Of a DNA stretch of 5,056 bases, positions 1 to 5,056 are shown in pieces (the first letter of the stretch is position 1; the number at the start of each line of letters is the position of its first letter). The position numbers and the translations under genes were made by a program. The stretch spans positions 1 to 5,056 of the forward strand of contig JAJAZO010000237.1 of the NCBI GenBank assembly GCA_026785745.1. Reading direction: 5' to 3'. The stretch comes from Chitinophagaceae bacterium. GTDB taxonomy: Bacteria > Bacteroidota > Bacteroidia > Chitinophagales > Chitinophagaceae. Under the pieces are notes generated by a model. That model did no database searches, had not been told where the DNA came from, and worked only from the letters and a program-made list of their open reading frames with translations.

Positions 1-39
1 AACAACTATCAGTGTTTTTGTATTGAAAAAATAGTTGTT
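1..39. repeat. Perfect 9-bp inverted repeat upstream of the glycoside hydrolase gene
   Basis: AACAACTAT at 1-9 is the exact reverse complement of ATAGTTGTT at 31-39, with 21 bases between the arms. The left arm starts at the window edge, so the repeat may extend further. The right arm lies just downstream of a TTGAAA hexamer (23-28), so an operator for a regulator is possible. It could equally be a weak hairpin at the 3' end of an upstream gene outside the window. The symmetry is seen directly; the role is unknown. Confidence 0.45.
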
Positions 40-51
40 GCAATATATAAT
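23..51 (+). promoter_or_regulatory. Possible sigma70-like promoter for the glycoside hydrolase gene
   Basis: TTGAAA (23-28) and TATAAT (46-51) are separated by 17 bases, which is close to the general bacterial -35/-10 consensus. If used, transcription would begin near position 58 and leave a leader of about 75 bases before the ATG at 133. The caution is that the primary sigma factor of Bacteroidota usually uses TTG and TAnnTTTG elements, and AT-rich DNA yields such matches by chance. A weaker element of that type, TACCTTTA (one mismatch), lies at 92-99 without a clear upstream partner. Confidence 0.3.
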
Positions 52-65
52 CCTGTTAGGGATTA
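48..65. repeat. Small hairpin in the leader
   Basis: TAATCC (48-53) pairs exactly with GGATTA (60-65) around a six-base loop. No run of T follows on the plus strand, so an intrinsic terminator is not indicated. It overlaps the candidate TATAAT box and would sit around the predicted transcription start. Its function is unknown and it may be chance. Confidence 0.25.
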
Positions 66-132
66 AGTATACAGGCAACGATGTTTTCTTTTACCTTTAA
101 AGAACTTTCTTTTTCCTAAAACCAATTGCACC

Positions 133-1653
133 ATGTTACAAAAATTAATAAGGACTTTATTGTATGCAGGTAGTTTGTTCCTGTTGCATTCATGCACCAG
201 CACTAAACAAGTAGTAAAAGAAGAACCTGTATCCACGGCACCAAAGGTCCAGCAAGAATTCCGTGCTGCATGGATTGCCACCGTTGCCAATATAAACTGG
301 CCCAGCAAACCCGGCCTCTCTACCGAAACACAAAAACAGGAAGCTATCACCTTATTAAATTTTTTACAGTCGCATCATTTTAATGCAGCCATCTTACAAG
401 TGCGGCCCCAGGCCGATGCTTTATATAAAAGCGATATTGAACCCTGGTCTTATTTTCTCACGGGTACACAAGGAAAAGCTCCCGATCCTTATTATGACCC
501 ATTGGAGTTTTGGGTAAAAGAAGCACATGACCGGGGAATTGAATTGCATGTGTGGTTAAATCCATACAGGGCACATCATAAAGATGGAAAAACAATCAGC
601 GATCAGTCCATTGTAAAAAAACACCCCGAGCTGGTTATGTTTTTAAAAGAAGGTTATTGGTGGATGGACCCGGCGCAACAAGCTGTGCAGGATATTACCA
701 ACGATGTGGTAGTGGATTTAGTAAAACGATATGATATTGACGGCATACACATGGATGATTATTTTTATCCTTATCCATCTTACAATGGCACTGCAGATTT
801 TCCTGATTCAGTTAGTTGGTCAGCTTACCAGCGAAGCGGTGGTAAATTGTCCCGTGCCGATTGGCGGCGCAATGCAGTAGATAAATTAGTGGAACGGTTG
901 TATAAAAATATAAGAGCTGAAAAACCCTGGGTAAAATTTGGACTTAGCCCTTTTGGTATCTGGCGGCCCGGCTATCCCGAATCGGTGGAAGGTTTTGACC
1001 AATATAATCAACTATATGCAGATGCCCGGCTCTGGCTTAACAAAGGCTGGATAGATTATTTTTCGCCGCAATTGTATTGGCCGGTAAACAGGTATGCGCA
1101 AAGCTTTCCGGTATTGCTCGGTTGGTGGGCTGGTGAAAATAAAATGAACCGTCATCTGTGGCCGGGTATCAGTGTGGGTGGTGATGGTGGCGATAAGAAT
1201 ATTGATGAAGTGATAAACGAAATTATGATTGACCGTGGTATGCAGCCACAAAGTAAAGGAGTGATACACTGGAGCATTTCATCGGTTACAAAAAATGCAA
1301 GACTGGCTGATACATTGTTAAAAGGCGTTTATAAAAAACAGGCATTGGTACCGGCAAGCCCCTGGATGGATAACAAGGCACCGGCATTTCCTGTAGTCAC
1401 TACATCTTCAGAAGGCAATGTTTGTAAAATAAGCTGGACACATCCTGATGAGAAAGATGTTTTTCATTGGGTGGTTTATAGCCTGTATGGTAATACATGG
1501 TCGTACAAAATCCTGAACCGTAATGACCGCCATGCAGCATTAGATAAAACAAAACAGGAAGGTACAATTACCCGGAACTTAACAAAAATTATCGTATCAG
1601 CAGTTGACAGAACAGGAAATGAAAGTGAGAAGAAGGAGTTGGAAATAAAATAA
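133..1653 (+). CDS. GHL10/DUF187-family glycoside hydrolase lipoprotein (YngK/DigH-like)
   Basis: This 506-residue protein is a predicted lipid-anchored glycan hydrolase with a GH10-like TIM barrel. Residues 1-20 form a signal peptide ending in a lipobox (LLHS before Cys21). The next residues (TSTKQ) lack an acidic surface-export signal, so a periplasm-facing anchor is likely. The catalytic domain spans about 41-400. It opens with the family hallmark FRAAWIATVANINWPS (43-58), followed by LQVRPQADALY (88-98), the acidic motif GIHMDDYFYPYP (204-215, Asp208/Asp209), LSPFGIWRP (271-279) and YFSPQLYWP (309-317). Residues about 413-505 look like a fibronectin-III-type domain (ISWTHP, AVDRTGNES). 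In this family, E. coli DigH (YddW) is known to cleave peptidoglycan glycans stripped of stem peptides. A cell-wall role here is inferred, and another polysaccharide substrate is possible. The ATG at 133 is chosen because it gives a complete lipoprotein signal; A stands at -3 and no Shine-Dalgarno sequence is seen. It is convergent with the VF530/helicase pair. Confidence 0.93.
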   Translation: MLQKLIRTLLYAGSLFLLHSCTSTKQVVKEEPVSTAPKVQQEFRAAWIATVANINWPSKPGLSTETQKQEAITLLNFLQSHHFNAAILQVRPQADALYKSDIEPWSYFLTGTQGKAPDPYYDPLEFWVKEAHDRGIELHVWLNPYRAHHKDGKTISDQSIVKKHPELVMFLKEGYWWMDPAQQAVQDITNDVVVDLVKRYDIDGIHMDDYFYPYPSYNGTADFPDSVSWSAYQRSGGKLSRADWRRNAVDKLVERLYKNIRAEKPWVKFGLSPFGIWRPGYPESVEGFDQYNQLYADARLWLNKGWIDYFSPQLYWPVNRYAQSFPVLLGWWAGENKMNRHLWPGISVGGDGGDKNIDEVINEIMIDRGMQPQSKGVIHWSISSVTKNARLADTLLKGVYKKQALVPASPWMDNKAPAFPVVTTSSEGNVCKISWTHPDEKDVFHWVVYSLYGNTWSYKILNRNDRHAALDKTKQEGTITRNLTKIIVSAVDRTGNESEKKELEIK

Positions 1654-1675
1654 CCAGATGCCTATGTTTTAAAAA

Positions 1676-1770
1676 ATGACCGGCATTACAAAAAAGTTGT
1701 TACTGTAACGACCGTCACCGGCACCCTGTTCCTGATAACAGGGATCTGTGTTTTATTTGTATTAAAATAA
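1676..1770 (+). pseudogene. Frameshifted (or frameshift-dependent) 31-residue membrane-like small ORF
   Basis: The ATG at 1676 opens MTGITKK and then stops at TAA 1706-1708. The codons read A AAA AAG at 1690-1696, a canonical bacterial slippery heptamer in the correct phase. A -1 shift there continues as VVTVTTVTGTLFLITGIC and then VLFVLK, ending at TAA 1768-1770, for 31 residues in all. The new part is one uninterrupted hydrophobic segment typical of a transmembrane helix with a terminal lysine. The same reading frame is open back to the stop of the upstream gene but contains no ATG, GTG or TTG start. I do not recognise the product. It may be a decayed small gene, a sequencing error in the A6 run, a real frameshift gene, or chance. 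The hairpin at 1724-1743 lies inside it. Confidence 0.25.
1724..1758 (+). terminator. Possible intrinsic terminator of the glycoside hydrolase gene
   Basis: CCCTGTT (1724-1730) pairs perfectly with AACAGGG (1737-1743) around a six-base loop. A T-rich but interrupted tract follows (TTTTATTT at 1751-1758). It lies 70 bases past the stop codon, in the spacer between convergent genes, where a terminator is expected. The T-run starts seven bases after the stem rather than immediately, so efficiency is doubtful. Confidence 0.4.
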
Positions 1771-1773
1771 TAC
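1759..1773. terminator. AT-rich hairpin between convergent genes, possible terminator for the minus-strand operon
   Basis: GTATTA (1759-1764) pairs with TAATAC (1768-1773) around AAA. It is extendable by wobble pairs to 1756-1776. It starts five bases beyond the stop of the VF530-family gene when read on the minus strand. The stem is all A/T except the end pair. On the minus strand it is followed by A-rich sequence rather than T, so a strong terminator for that direction is not supported. On the plus strand a T-rich stretch follows at 1778-1791. Confidence 0.25.
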
Positions 1774-1778
1774 GAGGT

Positions 1779-2000
1779 TTATTTTCTTTTTCGCAACATA
1801 TATAAATAAAGGCTTTCTACTTTTTTCCTGGCCCAGTCTGTTTTTCGAAGAAACGTTAAGCTGGATTTTACACTCGGGTTGCTTTTAAAGCAGTTGATAT
1901 TAATTTGTTGAGCCAGCTCTTCCCAGCCATAATGAGCCTGTAGTTCTGTTACGATGGCTTCTAATGTTTTGCCGTGAAGAGGATCTTTGGAGGGTAACAT
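1779..2000 (-). CDS. VF530-family (DUF2132) small DNA-binding-type protein
   Basis: This 73-residue protein matches the compact VF530/DUF2132 family over its whole length. The recognisable core is [15 protein letters not shown] (6-20), [11 protein letters not shown] (23-33), [18 protein letters not shown] (37-54) and [14 protein letters not shown] (56-69). The protein ends in a basic KRK-type tail. The family is commonly labelled DNA-binding on the basis of its fold, and its cellular role is not established. The ATG at 2000 lies only six bases after the helicase stop codon, so the gene is almost certainly cotranscribed with, and possibly translationally coupled to, the helicase. No Shine-Dalgarno sequence is visible; the start context is TAATAAAGA. 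The neighbour suggests a nucleic-acid-related job, but that is inference. Confidence 0.9.
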   Translation of the reverse strand: MLPSKDPLHGKTLEAIVTELQAHYGWEELAQQININCFKSNPSVKSSLTFLRKTDWARKKVESLYLYMLRKRK

Positions 2001-2006
2001 TCTTTA

Positions 2007-3344
2007 TTACTTTTTCTTAGGTGCTCTTTTAATTGGCTTGCCATATTTTTTCATCATCCTGTCCTTATGCCGAACAATAAAATTCACCTTACTGTTCTTC
2101 GCTGACTTTTCATGAAAGGCCGGGCCTGCATCATCTTTCTTTTTCGGTTTTATCGCATCGGTCTTCATAAATATTTTGGGCTTCTCATCTTCTGTCAGCT
2201 CATCGGAGATAGTAAGATCTGCGGGCAATGGCGATACCGGCACTTCGTATTTCATCAGGGTTTCTATAGCGGCAAACAATGGTTTTTCTTTTTCCGTAAT
2301 AAAAGTAATGGCGATGCCTTTTTTATCGGCCCGTCCTGTTCTGCCGATGCGGTGAATATAGTTTTCCGGTACATCCGGCACATCAAAATTGATAACATGT
2401 GATACTTCTGCCACATCAATCCCTCTTGCTACAATATCAGTGGCAATGATAAACCGGTAAACACCTTCTTTAAATTGCTTCACGGTATTAAACCGGTGGT
2501 TCTGTTCTTTATTGGAATGAATTACACCAACCGTACCCGGAAATTTTAGTTCTAATTGTTCATACAACTGGTCGGCTAATTGTTTGGTGGCTGCAAACAC
2601 CAGCACTTTGGTCATGGTTTCATCTTCCGTTAATAATAATTCAAGCAGGTTTGCCTTGGTGTAAAAGTTGGGTACTTCGTAACCAGTCTGCAAAATATTT
2701 TCTAATGGCGTACCGGTGGGTGCTGCCTCTACTCTTACCGGGTTATTAAAATAAGTTTCAATAAGGGCTTCCACATCTTCTGTGATGGTGGCAGAGAACA
2801 TAAGATTCTGCCGTTTGGGAGGTAAAAAGTCCAGTATGTTTTTTAATTGGGTACGAAAGCCGAGGTTCAGCATTTCATCTACTTCATCAATCACTAATTT
2901 TTTTATGGTCTTTGTTTTAAAAGCACCGTTCATAGCAAGGTCATAAAAACGTCCTGGTGTGGCTACCAGCACATCCACTCCTTTCATTACTTCAATTTGT
3001 TGTGTATTGATATTTACCCCACCGTACACACCCACTGCAATCAGGTTCATATATGGCGTTAATAGTTTTATGTTCTCTACTACCTGCGCAACCAGTTCCC
3101 TGGTAGGAACAAGGATAAATATTTGCGGCGATTTGATTTTATCTTTTGAAAAGGTCCATTGCCGAAGACAGGGCAATAAGTAAGCAAACGTTTTACCGGT
3201 GCCGGTTTGTGCAATGCCACACACATCTTTTCCGGACATTACAACCGAAAAGACATTGCGCTGAATAGTAGTGGGAGTTGTAATTCCAAGTTCGTCTAAT
3301 GCATTTAGCAACGGGGTGTTTAAATTCAAATCGGCAAATGTCAT
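2007..3344 (-). CDS. DEAD-box ATP-dependent RNA helicase (DEVD variant of motif II)
   Basis: This 445-residue cytoplasmic enzyme uses ATP to unwind or remodel RNA, typically in ribosome assembly, mRNA decay or cold adaptation. Both RecA-like domains are complete. Seen in order: Phe3 and the Q motif PTTIQ (24-28), motif I AQTGTGKT (45-52), Ia PTREL (80-84), Ib TPGR (129-132), II DEVD (153-156, in place of DEAD), III SAT (184-186), IV around VLVFAATK (247-254), V ATDIVARGID (301-310) and VI HRIGRTGR (331-338). A Lys/Arg-rich tail (about 400-445) probably binds RNA. An in-frame upstream ATG at 3458 would add 38 residues. I chose 3344 because the family starts at the xFxxLNL region (MTFADLNL), the extension has no family character, and a promoter-like box at 3364-3371 lies inside that extension. 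It is first in an operon with the VF530-family gene. The closest named subgroup is RhlE-like, but the sequence alone does not settle orthology. Confidence 0.96.
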   Translation of the reverse strand: MTFADLNLNTPLLNALDELGITTPTTIQRNVFSVVMSGKDVCGIAQTGTGKTFAYLLPCLRQWTFSKDKIKSPQIFILVPTRELVAQVVENIKLLTPYMNLIAVGVYGGVNINTQQIEVMKGVDVLVATPGRFYDLAMNGAFKTKTIKKLVIDEVDEMLNLGFRTQLKNILDFLPPKRQNLMFSATITEDVEALIETYFNNPVRVEAAPTGTPLENILQTGYEVPNFYTKANLLELLLTEDETMTKVLVFAATKQLADQLYEQLELKFPGTVGVIHSNKEQNHRFNTVKQFKEGVYRFIIATDIVARGIDVAEVSHVINFDVPDVPENYIHRIGRTGRADKKGIAITFITEKEKPLFAAIETLMKYEVPVSPLPADLTISDELTEDEKPKIFMKTDAIKPKKKDDAGPAFHEKSAKNSKVNFIVRHKDRMMKKYGKPIKRAPKKK

Positions 3345-3570
3345 ATTTATATGTAATGAAGGACAAAAGTAGTTTTTAATTACCAGCCGGATTAATATCA
3401 ATGTTCGCAGCTGTGAATGCTTGTATTTGGGTAACCACCGGTCATCTTTTCTGTACAAAAGCTACCGGAATAAAATAATATTCAGCGCATAGTTTTAATA
3501 AATTAATTTAGAAATCCGGTTGTTATTTCCTGACCGGCAGTATTTCAAAAAACCACTCTCAATAGTTTTT
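3345..3570. other. Divergent intergenic region between helicase and Tricorn-like genes
   Basis: This 226-base AT-rich spacer separates the start codons of two divergent genes and must carry both promoters. The helicase side has a good Bacteroidota -7 box at 3364-3371. For the plus-strand gene I find only weak candidates: TAGTTTTA at 3490-3497 and TAGTTTTT at 3563-3570, each one mismatch from TAnnTTTG. The second abuts the ATG and is too close for an ordinary leader. No RNA gene or strong hairpin is evident. Confidence 0.6.
3364..3371 (-). promoter_or_regulatory. Bacteroidota-type -7 promoter element of the helicase operon
   Basis: Read on the minus strand, the site is TACTTTTG, an exact match to the TAnnTTTG -7 consensus of the Bacteroidota primary sigma factor. 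It lies 19 bases before the helicase ATG at 3344, implying a short leader of roughly a dozen bases. The partner -33 TTG is not at the usual spacing; the nearest TTG is 27 bases further upstream (3399-3401). The call rests on the -7 match and its position. Confidence 0.5.
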
Positions 3571-5056
3571 ATGAAACAATTCAAACCAACTGTATTACCG
3601 TTATTTCTTTTTTTATTGTGTCTGCCTGTTTCGCTGCTTGCCATTGATCCAACAGATACCAGAATGCTTGCACAGCCAACAATCAGTGCTACACATATTG
3701 CTTTTATTTATGCAGAAGACCTATGGGTAGCTAATAAAGATGGTTCGCAACCCCGCCGCCTTACTGTAGATGAAGGATTGGAGTCAAGCCCTGTTATTTC
3801 ACCTGATGGAAAAACAATTGCTTTCAGTGCCGAGTACGATGGAAACGTGGATGTGTTTACGGTGAAGGTAGAAGGTGGAATTCCCACCCGGCTCACCTGG
3901 CATCCTTATCCTGATATTGTTCGTGGGTTTACCAGCGATGGAAAATCAGTTTTGTTTGCTTCGCAGCGGTCAACGTTTACCAATCGTTATTCGCAATTAT
4001 TTACTGTGCCGCTTACTGGTGGTATGCCTGCACAATTGGAAATACCCAATGCGGCCTGGGCCACTTACTCACCCGATGGAAAACAAATGGCTTACAATCC
4101 TATCAATGATGCATTCCGCCAATGGAAACATTACCGGGGTGGTTCTATCTCCAATATCTGGATTTATACTTTTGCAGATAACAACACTGTAAAAATTCCA
4201 CAGCCCGAAGGAGGATGCAACGATGTAAACCCGATGTGGATAGGCAACACTATTTATTTCCGCAGCGACAGGAATGGAGAATTTAATTTGTTTTCATATA
4301 ACACAGCATCAAAAAAAACAGACCAGCTTACTAATTTCAATGACTTTCCCATTTTAAATGCTTCCACCGGGAATGGAGTGATTGTTTTAGAACAAGCTGG
4401 TTACTTACATACTTTTTCTCCAGAAGAAAAAAATACAAAAAAAATTAAAATAGGAATAGCTGCCGACCTGTTGGAGCTGCGGCCCCGATTTGTAAAAGGT
4501 ACAAAGTACATCAGGAGTGCAGGTCTTTCTCCTTCCGGTCAACGGGCCGTGTTTGATTTTCGTGGAGATATAGTTACGGTGCCTGCGGAAAAAGGTGATC
4601 CCCGTAACCTTACACAAACAGTTTCGGCACATGAAAAATATCCGGCATGGTCGCCGGATGCAAAGAACATAGCTTATTTCTCAGATGCTTCCGGCGAATA
4701 CCAGCTTCATATTAAATCACAGGACGGGAAAGGGGAAGTAAAAACGTTTAAGCTGAATGGCACAGGCTTTTATGCATTTCCGAAATGGTCGCCAGACAGC
4801 AAAAAAATAAGTTTTTCAGATAATGGCCGCAATCTGTATGTACTGGATGTTGCTTCAGGGTCAATAAATAAAATTGATGCGGATGAACTGTATGTACCCG
4901 GCCCCTTCCGTAATTTGTTTGGAGACTGGTCATCCGATTCGAAATGGCTTGCTTATACCAAAGTAACCGAAACGCAATTCAAACGTATTTTTCTTTATTC
5001 AGTTGATCAGCAAAAATCATTTGCATTGACGGATGGATTAAGCGATGCATCCGAAC
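3571..5056 (+). CDS. Exported Tricorn-protease-like protein (S41 family), 5' part only
   Basis: The frame stays open from the ATG at 3571 to the window edge, giving 495 residues of a family usually about 1,050-1,100 long. Residues 1-24 form a signal peptide (hydrophobic core LPLFLFLLCLPVSLLA), so a periplasmic location is inferred; archaeal Tricorn is cytoplasmic. The rest is beta-propeller. TolB/WD40-like blades are marked by SPDG (77-80), SDG (122-124), SPDG (167-170), WSPDAK (360-365), WSPDSK (406-411) and WSSDSK (453-458). KHYRGG (187-192) and the following IWIY are characteristic of Tricorn N-terminal propellers. The first propeller covers about 30-320 and the second begins near 320. In the family the propellers gate peptides into a C-terminal PDZ plus S41 serine-peptidase core. 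That core, with its catalytic Ser/His, lies beyond the window, so protease activity cannot be confirmed here. No Shine-Dalgarno sequence is visible; the start is preceded by AATAGTTTTT. Confidence 0.9.
   Translation, partial: MKQFKPTVLPLFLFLLCLPVSLLAIDPTDTRMLAQPTISATHIAFIYAEDLWVANKDGSQPRRLTVDEGLESSPVISPDGKTIAFSAEYDGNVDVFTVKVEGGIPTRLTWHPYPDIVRGFTSDGKSVLFASQRSTFTNRYSQLFTVPLTGGMPAQLEIPNAAWATYSPDGKQMAYNPINDAFRQWKHYRGGSISNIWIYTFADNNTVKIPQPEGGCNDVNPMWIGNTIYFRSDRNGEFNLFSYNTASKKTDQLTNFNDFPILNASTGNGVIVLEQAGYLHTFSPEEKNTKKIKIGIAADLLELRPRFVKGTKYIRSAGLSPSGQRAVFDFRGDIVTVPAEKGDPRNLTQTVSAHEKYPAWSPDAKNIAYFSDASGEYQLHIKSQDGKGEVKTFKLNGTGFYAFPKWSPDSKKISFSDNGRNLYVLDVASGSINKIDADELYVPGPFRNLFGDWSSDSKWLAYTKVTETQFKRIFLYSVDQQKSFALTDGLSDASE

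Noticed and set aside
1..34. Frame 2 at the left edge reads TTISVFVLKK then TAG (32-34), which could be the C-terminus of an upstream plus-strand gene; frame 1 is also open to TAA at 64-66.
   Set aside because: Only 10 to 21 codons are visible, two frames are open, and no family can be recognised, so no gene can be supported.
63..350. 95-codon open frame on the minus strand across the start of the glycoside hydrolase gene.
   Set aside because: It is antisense to a confidently identified coding region, has no family resemblance, and is Cys- and aromatic-rich in the manner of a shadow frame.
1012..1269. 85-codon open frame on the minus strand inside the glycoside hydrolase gene.
   Set aside because: Fully antisense to the catalytic domain, with low-complexity Thr/His/Ile content; a shadow.
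2112..2402. 96-codon plus-strand open frame opposite the helicase C-terminal half.
   Set aside because: Antisense to conserved helicase motifs, with no recognisable domain or promoter.
3520..3548. TTG (3520-3522) followed after 18 bases by TATTTCAA as a promoter for the Tricorn-like gene.
   Set aside because: The -7 element has mismatches in the conserved TTTG half, so the match is no better than expected in AT-rich DNA.
3875..4192. 105-codon plus-strand open frame within the Tricorn-like gene.
   Set aside because: It lies in another frame of a clear propeller-coding region whose own frame runs uninterrupted from 3571 to 5055.
4405..4933. Two minus-strand open frames (4405-4632 and 4748-4933) opposite the Tricorn-like gene.
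   Set aside because: Both are antisense to repeated propeller blades and show no family features.

Overview
The window looks like an ordinary chromosomal segment of a member of the Bacteroidota, probably a Chitinophagia/Chitinophagaceae-type bacterium. That is an inference from the protein families, the A-rich start contexts without Shine-Dalgarno sequences, a TAnnTTTG-type -7 box before the helicase, and moderate-to-low GC. No species is claimed.

Layout: (1) 1-132, a leader with two inverted repeats and possible promoter elements. (2) 133-1653 (+), a lipoprotein glycoside hydrolase of the GHL10/DUF187 family (YngK/DigH type) with a C-terminal Fn3-like domain. (3) 1654-1778, a convergent intergenic spacer with two small hairpins and the remains, or a frameshifted form, of a tiny membrane-protein ORF. 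(4) 1779-2000 (-), a VF530-family (DUF2132) small protein, directly downstream of (5) 2007-3344 (-), a DEAD-box RNA helicase with a basic C-terminal tail; these two form a likely operon. (6) 3345-3570, a divergent promoter region. (7) 3571 to the window end (+), the N-terminal 495 residues of an exported Tricorn-protease-like protein, cut off before its protease part.

Functionally, the two plus-strand genes encode cell-envelope proteins: a lipid-anchored, probably peptidoglycan- or glycan-cleaving enzyme and a periplasmic peptidase. The minus-strand pair encodes cytoplasmic RNA/nucleic-acid-handling proteins. Nothing indicates that the three transcription units form one pathway. I see no mobile element, CRISPR array, tRNA or rRNA.

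I do not see a clearly novel system. The most unusual signal is a 31-residue membrane-like ORF at 1676-1770. It is intact only if a canonical slippery heptamer (A AAA AAG) causes a -1 shift, or if one A is missing from the sequence.
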